DNA of 64,000 nucleotides from Scalesia atractyloides. Taxonomy: Eukaryota; Streptophyta; Magnoliopsida; Asterales; Asteraceae. Location of the stretch: assembly GCA_947069175.1 (NCBI GenBank), contig CAMTDV010000003.1, forward strand, positions 46,153,194-46,217,193, given 5' to 3'. Within the stretch, counting starts at the first letter, position 1; each line of letters opens with the position of its first letter. The notes below the pieces were generated by a model, which did not search any database, was not told the DNA's origin, and saw nothing but the letters and a program-made list of their open reading frames with translations. Both the position numbers and the translations under genes were made by a program. Below, one piece after another: positions 44,289 through 56,343 of the stretch.

Positions 44289-47200
44289 TCATTCACAAGC
44301 AATCTTGGTGTCAAAGCTGCTAAGACAGATGGCAAATGCTTGAAAAGCAGACATAGGGTAGCGATAATCCATCGTAAACACATCCTTCCCTACTTTCCCA
44401 AACTGGAGAATAACCTTCTCATATTGAGGGCCCGATTGTCCGCTTGGAGGTGTAGCAACCAGCTGAAAGTTTTTCACTGAAGCAACCGTTACCCGTCCTT
44501 GGAAATTCAGACACCAGCACTGAAGCTGCTCATGCCACCTAGGCGATTTGTTTTTCAAGACTAAAGGCGCGTCTCTCTGATTACCGGGCCCACTTTTTTC
44601 CGTACAGCTTGATCTGGATCTGAAGAAGGGTATTGAAGGAAAAGATTCACCGCTGCTAAGAGGGAACTCGGTTTGTGTGGGAGCCACGCCTCCAGGTTCA
44701 ATTGCGGAACTAGGGATTGGATCCATGATGCATTGCATTCTTCTTGGACCCCTTGATAATACAGAGCAAATAAAAATGAATTTCCTTGTGTCATATAATA
44801 AAAAGAAAAGATCAAGTTTGACACAAGGATACTAAGATGTGACGAATAGGGGCTGTTTGGATGCCCGTTTTGTAAAGTGGCAATTTTATATTCAATATTA
44901 ACCATAATAAACGATTCATAATAGATGGTGTACGGGTGTGTTTGTGCTTAAAGTTTTTATAATCAAATAATTAAAAGATGTGATATTGACTAATCAGAAA
45001 AAGAAAAATTAGTTTGTCCAAACAATAAAAGTTGAATATCTGGACTACTAATGTAATTTTAAAGATTTGATGTTTACCTGGACCCCAGCATGTTCAACTC
45101 GTATGAGATATGAGCTACAGGATAGCTACCAGCAGGAACCCTAGGAGAGACTTGAGTGGAGCCCATAAACTTGGTGGAGCGACTCTTTGTCATTTTAGCT
45201 CCATCATGAGGTGGCAAACCATCATATACAATAAACTTGGTTCCCAAAAAGTTTGATCTGTGCCAATTCATAAATAAATTATGTTACTAAGCGTATTACA
45301 AGCCAGCTAGACGTTTTTAAGATGGTAACTAGACCTTAATTTTCCAATATATCTACTGCTCCCCTTTGACATGTCATCGGCATGTAAAGAGATGATGTAA
45401 TCGGTACATGTGGGGCGTCTAAACTTGCGAGCAGCAAGAAGAAATTTTCCATCATCAGCAAGTGCTGTCACATTAATTGCATCAAGTAATAAATGTGAAT
45501 CCCAGATGTGAATAATTACCAATACTAATGTATTATGATATTTAATCTTTATCTATAGTTAAACATTGATAGTTATTCACTATGCAGTCAATAGCGGTGC
45601 TATAGCGGTTAGCGGACCTCAAGGTGTGTAGCGGTCCAAATAGCGGTGGCCTATAGCGGTTCCGCTATTAGCGGCGCTAAATACCGCTATTTGGAAACCT
45701 ATATAGCGGTTATAGCAGTAACGCGGTAGAATGAGGCAACACAGTAACGCAGGTAGGTGTTTGATTGTGTTAGTTCTTAAATTACATACTTCAAAGTTAC
45801 TATTATGTTAGATTTGCAACAGGTTTTTGATAATGGAATGATATAACTATGAATTTTGATATTACTATTAATATTTTTCAAAGATATATTTTTATATATA
45901 TATAAATACATAAATTATGCATGGTATAAAAATTACCGCTATACCACCGCTATAACCTATATATCATACAGCGGACTTTGACCGCTATTCGATTTTGGAC
46001 CGCTATAACTGCGTAGGTAACTTATTCATAATTAAATAATGACAATTAGCCCATGCCTAACAATTAAAGGAGGCACCTTTAATCCTTTTACTGATGAATA
46101 GGTTCATTTGGTTATGTATTATATTTAACGGGTCAAAACAAAAGCAAAATCAAGATTATATGAGTAGAGTGAAAAGAATATAGGGTTCAGAAATCAGCCA
46201 AACATGTACTTGTTATGCATACAACCTCATTAAAAAATTGTTGTCAATATAGTTATTGTAATATTACAGTTTCAGCCATCCTAATATTCATCATTCTTTG
46301 AAGACAAACAAATGCATGTTTTCAGGTTGACCCAACCTTTACCAAAAATTAGCCATTTCGACAAGTTGACCAACCCGCCCACTTTACCACCAGGTCCAAG
46401 AACATGATTAACAAAGTCAAAATAATAATTCGTTTTGCTTACAGTTACATATTAAGTGTGGTTATAATTTACCATGCACCTGTTCTAAATGTTCCAACAA
46501 CCCCTTTTGAGAAAAAAAAAGCAGAAATAAAAGATGTTTACCTTGAGTCAAATTAAGGTAGAGTAAATATGTTTGAGTAGACCGCTTTCGTTTTATAAAG
46601 CATTGAAGGAGAGATTCTCTTGGACCAGGCTGCACATGATAGAATTAGAAACCGATTATTAAGTCAGGCAGTTAACAAGCCAACTTAAAACCAAAGGGCT
46701 TGTAGAAAAAGGCGTCCCTCCCCAAGTGATTGAGGGTTCTAGTCCTAATGTGGACAAAGGTGTAGGTTTAGGAGTAAAATTAGTAGGTGTGTGAGTTAGC
46801 TATTCTAAAAAAGTTAGAAGCCAACTAAACTTATTAAGCCTCAACATTAACAACAAAATATGGCAACAAGTAAAATATCAATCTCAACTTTAAGGTAAGT
46901 AATGGCATATAAAGCACTAGGAGTTTAGTTAAAGGATAAAGGCGCACAAAAAGTGCATGCCCAAAACAAGCAGTTGGTAAAAGGATCAAGGCCATGTTTG
47001 TCTGTTTTAGACCTGTTTCAGCTGCTTTTTGATTGCCTCAGACCGTTTGAAACTAGTTTTGGCTAGTTCAGGCGCACAAGGTGGTTTTGGTGCACCTCTC
47101 CCTGTCAGGGTGCGCACCTTCGGCAACATAAGCTAAGTATGAGACGATTTCTATTTTCTAGAACATATTAACACCGCGTCTAGGAGGAAAAAACACATTT

Positions 47201-47616
47201 TAACATAGGAACTACGAAGAAAGCTAAAATAGATACACACCATTTCATTTATCAAGGTGATGCAAGAACTGTAAATCCCAACCAACATAGAGGTTAATCT
47301 TCCTAAACGACCCCCATCTAATATTCTAACATCATATTTCAAACTCATACCATGAGGCACATAACTCCATTAAGAAGTAATAACAATTCAGTATGCCAAA
47401 ATCATCACTTCACTATGAATATACAATACATACAAAACAGAAAGACAACAATCATTATCTGATATTCTAACATCATATTTCAAAACCATAATTGTTGCAC
47501 ATAACTCCAATAATAACAATTCAATTCATTAATCAAATTCCTTGAAAACTCACAATCTAACCAAACAACAACCACAAAAAATAAATAATAATAATAATAA
47601 GAATAATGAAAATAAC

Positions 47617-47663
<47 letters not shown>

Positions 47664-47985
47664 GCTAAAGAAAAGTGACCTGTTTGACCGAAATCGGAAA
47701 AGTCAACATTCCAGAAATCTCAGGCCGTCTAACAATCTCCTTCATGATCTCTCTCCAACTCCGGCAAACAGTAGCACATCCGACAACATTCTTCCTCGAC
47801 GGCCACTTATTCTCCGACGATTCCATCCTGATCAACACCTCCCGCAGCAGCTCCTGAGGCATATTCGCCCAAGAACTCTGCTTCAAACCGTCATCGTCTT
47901 CTTCAAGCTCCGATGCGGCAACTGCCATGGAAGTGTCATGGATCACACGGCAGGATCTGGTTCTTAATCCGCAATCAAGATTCAT
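44289..47985 (-). CDS. TLP: Tubby-like F-box protein (five coding exons)
   Basis: The minus-strand exons are 47985-47680, 46629-46542, 45464-45335, 45257-45078 and 44751-44289. All have GT/AG borders and compatible phases and total 1167 bases, 388 codons plus stop. Residues 37-95 form an F-box (WANMPQELLREVLIRMES, VCRSWREIMKEIV), which in this family binds SKP1 of an SCF ubiquitin ligase. The tubby domain follows (about 97-388: PGPRESLLQCFIKRKRS, GKFLLAARKFRRP, NFLGTKFIVYDG, WHEQLQCWCLNFQGRVT) and ends in the signature FAICLSSFDTKIACE. Tubby domains bind PIP2 at the plasma membrane. The length is at the short end of plant TLPs. The frame is intact, so this is the only host gene here likely to work. 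Introns 1 and 2 carry transposon insertions. Confidence 0.93.
45580..46020. mobile_element. hAT-like MITE in intron 2 of the Tubby-like gene
   Basis: This 441-bp block has inverted ends (TATGCAGTCAATAGCGGT at the left; TACGCAGTTATAGCGGT as complement of the right). It is packed with TAGCGGT on its left arm and ACCGCTA on its right arm. The flanks GTTATTCA (45572-45579) and CTTATTCA (46021-46028) give a 7-of-8 bp duplication, the size expected for hAT elements. The interior is AT-rich and has no ORF. Confidence 0.7.
46697..46815 (+). repeat. Degraded SINE in intron 1 of the Tubby-like gene
   Basis: GAGGGTTCTAGTCC (a mutated B box) is followed by AATGTGGACAAAGGTGTAGG. This matches the downstream part of the SINE at 43740-43845 but in opposite orientation. 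The A box is not recognisable. Confidence 0.5.
47582..47663. repeat. AAT/ATT microsatellite at the start of intron 1
   Basis: A long run of AAT units with a few interruptions (GAATAATGAAAATAAC). It ends about 16 bases inside intron 1 of the Tubby-like gene, next to the exon 1 splice donor at 47679. Confidence 0.95.
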
Positions 47986-48030
47986 ACGAGATTTAGCCGG
48001 AAGAAGATCGATTGGATCAATGAGAAATCG

Positions 48031-48045
48031 TTAGGGTTAGGGTTT
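48031..48045 (-). promoter_or_regulatory. Telo-box (AAACCCTAA) in the Tubby-like 5' leader
   Basis: The minus strand reads AAACCCTAACCCTAA about 46 bases upstream of the ATG. Telo-box motifs in 5' leaders of plant housekeeping and growth genes act as regulatory sites (established knowledge). Here it is the only recognisable promoter-proximal motif before the transposon sequence. Confidence 0.55.
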
Positions 48046-48239
48046 GAGTAGTGGAGACACAGAAAGGGGATTTGGTGGGCGCGTGTGAAATAGACATCTA
48101 CAGGTCATTCATCCTGCCACTGTTGGGACAACAACTTGTTGGAGAACATATGCGTTGGATGTTACAAAATTATTATTATTAATATTAATTATTAACTAAT
48201 TTTTTTTATTTATAAAATTAAAATAAGTTTTTTTCTCTA

Positions 48240-49860
48240 ATTATTAAAAGCAGGATAGTGATATTATCGTAAAACACACCACTTTTCCTTTGTATTTTGT
48301 ATAATATTTAAATAGATTTTCATTGGTTTTTGCTTATTTTAGGCTTGTAATGATTAGTTTGGGTATTTCTAGGTTCTGGTGCGAAAATAAAGCGAAAACA
48401 AGCTAAAACGGATAAGAAACGAAGAACGGGAGCAACTAGTGAAGTCCAGGGGCTGAAAATGAAAAAAAAACTGACAGTTAAGGCCTTAACGTATCGCGAC
48501 AAACTATAGCTTAATTTGTCGCGATAGCCCACACGGTGTTTTCGTTGACCAAGAGAAACTTCAGTTGACTGCCTATTTCGAATTTTTGTGATATTTGTGC
48601 TGTATAATAATTGGTATTTTGGAGTTTTTAAAGAGGAGATATCTCATATAATACGAACCCATTCGACACGAATGATTTTTGGGAGTGCAAAAGCAGACAA
48701 CGAAGTGTCAGTTTCGAGTCTCGAAGTCCGAGAGAGCGTATTGAAGATTGCAACCCGTAAGGCATTCGGTATTGATTTTCTTTGTTTTCTCTTATTTAAA
48801 GAAGATGTTTTCTGCGTTTGAACTTGGTTTTGATTATACAAACATGTTTAAAGGCTAAACTTCTGTAACTGCCTAGGTTTGATGAACTAATTGCATGTTG
48901 TGACTTCTTTTGGTTTGACTTTTATTCAACTTTTTATGTTTGATTTAAAATAGTTTTAATTGTTGCTGATTATGATCATATGTGCTATTGTTTACTAATT
49001 ATTGATGTGTTTGTAAAAAAAAGAAATTCACCATGGACATGTTATAATCATTAGTAATCTGGCCAATTCTCGATTTAACCCTATTATTAGAAATAATATA
49101 GGTAACTTAATCAATTAAAATCAATAGACATTAGTGTGCATCCAATTTCGTTGAATAGAAATATAATTTGGGATTGCTAAGATTTGTTTAGTCGTTGTTT
49201 GGTAGTTTAGGCACTCGATAACTCGAGGTCTTTCTATTTATTCGCGTCTAAAATATTCTAGGTTTTCGGTGCATCAATTTAAGACTAGCTTCATAACTAA
49301 AAGTTAATGAAGTGTGTTACTGTTTCATGCCTATAGTTGTGTGATTCAGTTTCAATAGGTCGAGTCAGTTCAAGCTAGCACTTCATCCATTATCTGATTG
49401 GACGTCATAGATCGGTCGTTATCCTTTTGTGTATGGGTCACATTCATCCTGTCTAATTACTAGAGGATTTGTCCTCTCTAACGAGAGGGTAGTCGGTCTA
49501 AAATTAGAAAAAAACTTGGTAATTGTCAACCATAGAGGTCTTGCATGTGGTTAGGATTCTTGTCTATGTGGTTTGTTCATCATTACTGGTTAAACTCGGG
49601 CTTGCTATTTGCTCTAGTCTTCGTCTTAGTTCTCGTTAGTTAATTTAGGTTATAGTTAATTAAAACAATTACAAATCCAGATTAATTTTAGCTAGTAATT
49701 CGGTTTAGAGTTTGCCACATCTAGTCCTTAGGTTCGATACTTGGACTTACTATCTATACTATACATGTCCGGTCACTTGTCGTTTGTGTGTAGTTTTTAG
49801 GTAATTTCATCTTTTAAAAACTTGATCCGATATTGAGTACACATTCACACACATCAAGTT
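48240..49860 (+). repeat. Gypsy (Tat/Athila-type) LTR, approximate limits
   Basis: A long non-coding block ends at CATCAAGTTTTTGGCA (about 49850-49865). This resembles the LTR end plus the TGGCGCC-type primer site used by Tat/Athila elements, here mutated. Downstream is a gypsy gag fragment in the same orientation. Inside are a perfect hairpin (48492-48526) and the usual pyrimidine-rich U5-like part. The left end near 48240 is not defined by a duplication. Confidence 0.5.
48492..48526. repeat. Perfect 12-bp inverted repeat (hairpin)
   Basis: TATCGCGACAAA, an 11-base spacer, then TTTGTCGCGATA. All 12 pairs match. It lies in the gypsy LTR upstream of the Tubby-like gene. The CpG-rich stem core TCGCGA stands out in AT-rich surroundings. 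Confidence 0.9.
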
Positions 49861-49865
49861 TTTGG

Positions 49866-50880
49866 CACTTTATTTGCAATATTTGAACTGTTTTTCTAGA
49901 TTTTTAATGCTTTCTAGAATTTCTTCCCTGTAGGGATATTTTGCTTACCTTTAGGTTTAGTGATTATTGTGTGGCTTGCTCTTATAGTGCATGCCACATA
50001 CTCATTCACAAGGATCACCCGACATAGCAGCTTCTTCAGAGCCGAGCTAGATCTTCACGAGCGTCTATCTCAGCACAAGGAACGCGTGAGTAAATTCAGC
50101 GACAAAAGGGTACACATTCTCGTTCCACTTCTTACTTTTGTTATAGGAGAGCCAGCTAGGCAGACCATCCACCAGCGTGCTAGGCCGGTTTCATAGGGGG
50201 CGATCCCACATCACTGAGCCAGCCATCACTTCCACTCATTACTGGTAGATTCCATCTCATGCTATAACCACCATCTCGAACACTACTCAGTTTTACAGAC
50301 TTGATGAAAAGGATGCACCAGGACACATCACATGCTTTAGTCGTATTTGTAGCATGTTCAACATTCAACATGCTACTCTAGAGGGTGTACTTACACCTCT
50401 TCCCATTCTCACTCACCGGTCGAGCTACCACTTGGCATGACATTCCACCTCAGGATTCCATCACTACATGGGAAAACCTGAAAGCCAAATTTCTGAATAA
50501 ATATTATCCCCCCTCAAAAGTCGCTCGTCTTAGGGACTAGATCCACTCTTTTCGTATGGACCCTGACGAGCCATACCACATGGCTTGGGAACGCTTCCAA
50601 ACCCTACTTGCGAGTGGCCCCATCATGGATTGTCGGACCGGGCACTTATTGAGAAGTTCTTTAACGAATTAACCTTTGAGACTCAACAAAGGTTCAACAC
50701 TGCTACTAGAGGAAATTTGATGGAGAAGAAGGATGTGAGTGAGTGTGAGGATCTTTTTGAGAGTTTTGCTCAGGCTGAGCAACCATCTATAATTAGGAAT
50801 TCCGTTCCTAAGACTAGGTCAATCGCATCTATACGAGGTATTCATTAGGTTACTCCGGATAATGGTATTGTTAGACCTAC
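49866..50880 (+). pseudogene. Gypsy gag fragment (Tat/Athila-like), truncated
   Basis: After a non-coding start, frames with APGHITCFSRICSMFNIQ (about 50310), TTWHDIPPQDSITTWENLKA (about 50430) and FRMDPDEPYHMAWERFQTLL (50550-50610) form the retrotransposon gag core. The frame continues as DRALIEKFFNELTFETQQRF (50636-50695) and CEDLFESFAQAEQ. A TAG (about 50540) and at least two frameshifts interrupt it. The fragment is cut by a copia LTR at about 50892, so pol is missing. Confidence 0.75.
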
Positions 50881-50891
50881 ATAAGAACAGA

Positions 50892-51585
50892 TGATATCCA
50901 AAAGCCAAAGCATGATCCACTAATCAAGAAATAAGCAAAAGATTGAACCAGTCTCTCCCCAAAGATAGTGAATCTTGAACACCTACTCAGAACATCTAAT
51001 CAAGAGCATGGCTAACATCTGATGAAGACTTGGAACTGATGTTCAAGAGTACCAACATAGGCGAGCATCTGTTGAAGACCAAAGCCCTGATCAAGCCTAA
51101 GGTTTTATTAAGAAGACCAAACATCTGTTAGGCCAAACAGATGTTTGGACAACTTCAATGGAGGATAGCTTAGTCAGTGTTTTCTCAATGTAATAGTATT
51201 TATCTTATTAGTGTTTAGTAGCCTAGATCAGAGGATAAGATTTGCTCAGATGTTTGCAAACATCTGAGAATCTTTTCTGTTAGGAATGTTAGATGTAGCT
51301 ATCAAGGTGACGTCAGTAGATCACTGAACAGAGCTTTCGTACTTGTATAAATAGATCACACCTATTAGTGATCTATTTATCACACACACACACAATACAT
51401 TTTCTTTTGTACGAACTGATTTGTTTATGTGATCAGCTGAAGGGGAGTCTGTCGAGTCATTTGAGTTGTAAAACATTTGAATCCTTGATGATTAATGAAA
51501 ACAACAATCGTTGATGATGACTCCTAGTTCATGAATATTATTGTGATAATAAATACTTGTTTAAAAACAAAGAAACTCAATTTCT
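50892..51585 (+). repeat. Copia 5' LTR of the split element, approximate
   Basis: A plus-strand block starts near TGATATCCAAAAGCC and contains TATAAATA at 51346-51353. It ends before TTATCAGAG (51588-51596), which resembles a mutated TGGTATCAGAG primer site. It is rich in ACATCTGTT-type repeats (51000-51280). The leader runs to 51692, where the 11-kb element interrupts it. The gag continues at 62830. Confidence 0.55.
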
Positions 51586-51692
51586 TGTTATCAGAGATCG
51601 GTTATGTTTAAACTTGATTTCACAATTAGTTTAACACAAAAAGATCAACTCTTACAAGAACCAATTTTAGTTCATAGCTCAGAGTTGTTTAG

Positions 51693-51989
51693 TGTTGGCC
51701 TTTGATTGCTAAAGGTTTACTCATTAGGGATTATTTTGGGCTTTGGTTGGTTTGTGGGCTTCCTAGTGCCTTATGGGCCTAGGGTTGTAAATAGTGGGCT
51801 TGGTAGTGCTTATAAATAGAAATGCTAAGTTAATGAAAGGGGGTTAGGGAGTTGTAATCAAAGAACTTATATCAGACATCTTTTGGTGTATGCAAGTTGA
51901 AGTTATTCAAAGTTGTTCTTCTTCCTAATCATTATTTCCGCTACTGATTAGGTTAGTGATACCTGTTTGATCCATTTACGGGACTTACA
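51693..51989 (+). repeat. 5' LTR of the 11-kb copia (297 bp)
   Basis: It starts TGTTGGCCTTTGATTGC, has TATAAATA at 51811-51818, and ends TTTACGGGACTTACA. A primer site with one substitution (TGGCATCAGAGCC, 51992-52004) follows two bases later. Confidence 0.9.
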
Positions 51990-52004
51990 ATTGGCATCAG
52001 AGCC

Positions 52005-52750
52005 TGCTGTTCAAATACAGGCTCCGGGTATTGCTGATTGAAGAAGTTTTTCGAAGTGTGTTGCTGTTGCTCGGATTGGTTTCTGTTTCGGATCACTGTT
52101 CATCGTCGGAAGTGTTACTGTTCCGAAGAACTCGAAGAAGATTTGAAGATTTCGGATCTGTTACTATTCCAGATTCCGAAGAACACCAAGAAGGTTCTCA
52201 TTCTCGGATCAACTACTGTTTCGGATTCCGAAGAACACGAAGGAGATCATCCATCTCTGATTGATCCCGGACTGTTGTTCAATCCGGATTACAATCCGAG
52301 ATACTGTTGCGGTTATCAATTCCTTGGATTTCGGAATACTGTTGCAGGAAAGGCGGATTACTGTTACAGATAAGGATAAGGATTCCGGATGTATCATATA
52401 GAACAAGCATTCTGGATTTCTTCATTCCGGATTCTCCCTTCCAGATTAACATTTAGAATTGTTTATTTCGGATCATACATCTCGGATTTTCATTCCGGAT
52501 TTGTCATTCGGACTTCTCATTTCGGATCCATCAGCTTCCGGTTTCTTCATTTCGGGTTTTCAAGTCGAACTCTCCATTTCGGACTCATCAATCCGGATTA
52601 TTATCAATTCGGATACTATTTTTGAATTTGACCATCATTGACTTCAAAGTTGACCATTCCGGACCAATTTCGGATTTCGTACTGTTCATCTAAGAAACTT
52701 AAAATAAATTAAGTTTAAATCGGTTTGGTAAATTTTTAATCAATTTAATT
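52005..52750 (+). other. Leader with dense TCGGAT/TCCGGA repeats
   Basis: Non-coding leader with about thirty occurrences of TTCGGAT, ATTCCGGATT and similar, most between 52050 and 52680. The ORFs drawn through it (for example 52038-52373) are made of these repeats and are not credible genes. The same motif returns at 58920-59500 in the spacer before the accessory ORF. Confidence 0.65.
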
Positions 52751-54422
52751 ATGATGGCTGGATACATGACTGCACAAGACCTGACAAATGCCACTCTGGC
52801 TGCCCTGCAATCGCAAACATTGGCACTCCATCAAGAGCTGGATCAAGTAATTGGCACTTCCACTAAAGTGCCACGTTTGTTATATGGGGACGAATATTAC
52901 GAATGGAAGTTTCGATTTGAGCAGTATTACAAGGCTAAAGAGCCTGGTGTGTGGAGATGCATCATGAATGGTCCAAGAACCATAGTCTACAGTACAGAGC
53001 AAGATCCAGACACAAAAGTTCCTAAGCCCATGCACCTATGGACTCCAGAGGATATCAAGATAATAGAGGAAGATGAGAAGGCCTCGGCAACTCTGACCAT
53101 GGCCCTTGGACCTGATATCTCTATCGCGTTAGAAACTGTAAGACCGCAAAGGAAGTTTAGAGTGAACTGTAAAATCTCTACGAGAGAAATGCAAACATGA
53201 AGGCAAGCAGGGTGAATCAGCTGAATCAGCAATTCAGCTCATTCAATCACGTCTATGGGGAAACTATTGAAAACCAGATTCGTCGCTATGTTAAGCTTGT
53301 TTCCCTGATGATTTCAGCTGAAATTACTCTCACTAACAGTGCCATGAATAGACAGTTATTAAACTCACTGCCCAAGAGTTGGGTTGCAGATGTGGGAATG
53401 ATCAAAAAGACTAAGAACTTGTCACTCTCACTGAGATGATAGCTACTATCAAATCATGTGAGATTGACAACAAGCAGAGGGAACTCAATCATCAAAGCAG
53501 TTTGATGGCCGCAGGGATAACAGGGCAAAATGTGGCTCTAATGTCACAAAATCTTATTTATAGTCCTCTGATAGGAAATTCACAAACACCGGGTGGATCA
53601 AACGTGGTTTATAGTCCTACAGCCACGCCTCAAAACACTCAGTACGTGTATGGTCTTCAATCTCAGAATCCCATGATGGTTTCAGCTGCTCAAGTTCACA
53701 CTCAGTACCATGCTCAGTATCCCAACATGGTGTTCAGTCCTGCAATTCCTCAAACAGTGCAACAAGGCAACACTCCTCAAACTGCTGCACCAGTGCCTGC
53801 ACTTGCTCAACCTGCGTCCAACTATGCGTTTCTCACTAAAGAAAACGAAGAGAAACTGGCTATTGCAGCGTCAATGATCAAAAGCTTAAACGCCTTCCTG
53901 GCAGGTGATCTGACTCCTCCATCCATTCTTCCAACCGAAGTTGATCAAATCATGGAGGAGGACCTGGACGAGATCGATGTTTCTTGGAATCTAGCAATGG
54001 ATGCTTTTCGGGTTAACAAGTTTCAAAAGAAGTATGGAAGCCAACCCTTGTCAAATTTGAAGACTGTTCTCACCAAGGACAAACTTAGATGCTACTGATG
54101 TCACGAACCAGGACACTTTGTCAGAGAATGCAAGAAGCCACCGTCCGAGTATGTATCATCCAGGGTCGCTGATATACAGAGTAGTGACAGACAGCTGGTT
54201 CCCATCTCTCCCTCAAAGTCCACTACGAGTCCATCAAGCAGCTTGGGCGGGAAGTCAACAACATTGGTGGCCCAACAACATGAAGGTTTTAATTGGGCAG
54301 ATGCTGCAGCTCAAATGGAAACATTGAATCTCTCTAAGAACAGCAACCACTGCATGATGGCACAGACAACTGAGACACCCGATCTTTCAGAAATGGAACA
54401 GCTCTGGCGAACTCTTGTTAGA
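52751..54422 (+). pseudogene. Gag of the 11-kb copia, broken
   Basis: The start is at 52751 (MMAGYMTAQDLTNATL). A copia-gag core follows (PRLLYGDEYYEWKFRFEQYY). Frameshifts lie near 53160-53200 and 53410-53440. The second half (53436-54098) has a Gln/Pro/Asn-rich part and a conserved-looking ENEEKLAIAASMIKSLNAFL stretch. The zinc knuckle at 54090-54131 reads C-Y-stop-C-x4-H-x4-C, so a TGA has replaced the residue between the first two Cys ligands. Gag would have formed the particle and bound RNA. Confidence 0.85.
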
Positions 54423-56220
54423 CTATAGTACATTGATAGTGGCTATTCTAAGCACATGACCGGAGACATCTCGCAGTTGAATGACATTCAGTTTTTCGAT
54501 GGTGGGTTTGTTTCCTTCGCAGGTGGAGAGACAAGGAAGATTACCATGAGAGGAACTGTTTGCAACGGAGCCCTCAGCTTTAAGAATGTTAATTACGTAC
54601 CAGAATTGAAGCACAGTCTGTTGAGTGTGTCTCAACTCTGTGACAATCATTTGGATGGTTTGTTCACCAAGAAAGGATGTTATGTGCTGAAACCAGGGCT
54701 AATTATTCCAGATGATTAGATTCTTCTTAAAGCTGCACGAAAGAAAATGGGTATGTTATTGATATGAACCAGGCTCCTTCTGACAAGCTCACATGCCTCT
54801 TCTGTTCGACAGCCGAACATGATGCAATGCTATGGCATTGCAGACTGGGACACATCAACATGAAGAATTTAATCGTCTTGCAAAAAGTGGTTTAGTTAGA
54901 GATCTACCAGTTCGTGACTTCATGTAAATCGAAAAGTGTGAATCATGTGCGCGTGGGAAACAACATCGACAGCCGCACAAAACTAAAGTCGTTCCCTCTA
55001 CGTCTCAAGTCTTAGAACTGCTACATATGGATCTTTTTGGTCCAACAGACATACGGAGCATTGGCGGGAAGGCTTACTATCTGGTTATTATTGATGACTA
55101 CTCTTGATTCACCTGAGTTTTCTTTCTTACACATAAAAATGAAACCGCTAAGTTAGTCAAACAGTTTGTCACGCTTATGAAAAACCAGACAGATTCTATG
55201 GTGAAGGCTATTTCGGTATGATAACGGGACAAAATTTAAGAATGTTACCTTAAATTCTTTCTGTTCCTCCAAGGGGATTGACCGACAAATTAGTGCAGCC
55301 AGAACCCCACAACAAAATGGGGTTGCAGAACGCAGAAATCGCACACTTATTGAAGCTGCATGCACTATGCTGCTTGAATCCGAGCTACCTCTTATCTTCT
55401 GGGCAGAAGCAATCAATACTGCATGTTATATTCAGAATCATGCCCTGATCAATAAACGACATATGAAAACTCCATACGAAGTGGTTGAAGGTTGCAAACC
55501 TTCCGTCAAACATTTCTGCAAGTTCGGATGCCCTTGTGTTCTCCTGCTCATGGATGCTAAAGGAAAGTTTGAATCACGCGGGGATCCTTGCATCTTCGTT
55601 GGATATTCTAAAAATACATCATACCGCGTTTATAACAAGATCAAGAAGATGGTAGTTGAAACCTGCAATGTGGGTTGGCTGGAGGAAAATCCCAAGGACA
55701 TACGCATTGGTCCTGACTGGTTGTATGACTATTCCACATTATTTAATCATTTTGATGTGTCTTCCAATGTGCCTACAGGTAACAGTTCAATTTCTGCCCT
55801 TACAACGGTGCCCATTTCATCTGAAGACGATGCTGACGCTGCCGAGCTACATGAGACTTTAAAGCAACTGAGTGTGGATCCTCCTGGATTTAATGACGCT
55901 GTCTCGTCTTCCTCCACCGTTTCGCATTCTCAAGAACCAACTATCAATTCGCCGGCTCAAACCGATCCTCCTGAAGTTGCGGTTTCTGATCCAGAGCTTC
56001 CTACGACACATGAAGGACCTACTCCCGATGTTTTGGGTTCTTCTCTGTTTCCTGAGCCTACTCTACTCGATTGTTCGGTGGATTCCTCAGCACATACTTC
56101 TACTAGTGCATCTGTTGAGGGGGAGTCATCAAGAGTAGCTTCAGCTAGTGTTACCAACTTGCAAACAGATGTTCCCGTTCCCGCTCACCAATACCACAAC
56201 GTTTACTGCGTGATCACCCC
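54423..56220 (+). pseudogene. Protease and integrase of the 11-kb copia, broken
   Basis: The protease site reads YIDSGYSKHMTGD just after 54428, with Tyr where Ala or Cys usually follows DSG. NVNYVPELKHSLLSVSQLCD follows. The pre-integrase motif (LWHCRLGHINMKN) is at about 54830-54865. The integrase start LLHMDLFGPTDIRSIGGKAYY is at about 55018. Stops and shifts fill 55100-55360. From 55367 the frame is open: FWAEAINTACYIQNH, KTPYEVVEGCKPSVKHF, FVGYSKNTSYRVYN. The acidic, Ser/Pro-rich linker after 55800 is typical of the copia integrase C-terminus. Confidence 0.85.
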
Positions 56221-56343
56221 ATTGAAAATATTATTGGACCTGTTAACGCTGTTGTTCGAACCCGCAGCCAATCTGGGGATATCAATACTTGTCTTTACTC
56301 TTGCTTCATTTCACAAATTGAACCTAAAAGTATTGATGTTGCC

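Noticed and set aside
47542..47967. 141-codon plus-strand ORF with a long Asn run
   Set aside because: The Asn run is the AAT microsatellite and the rest is antisense to exon 1 of the Tubby-like gene, which has conserved F-box motifs and good splice sites on the minus strand.
52031..52641. Several 60-110 codon ORFs in the 11-kb copia leader
   Set aside because: They consist of TCGGAT/TCCGGA repeats read through in different frames and show no domain.
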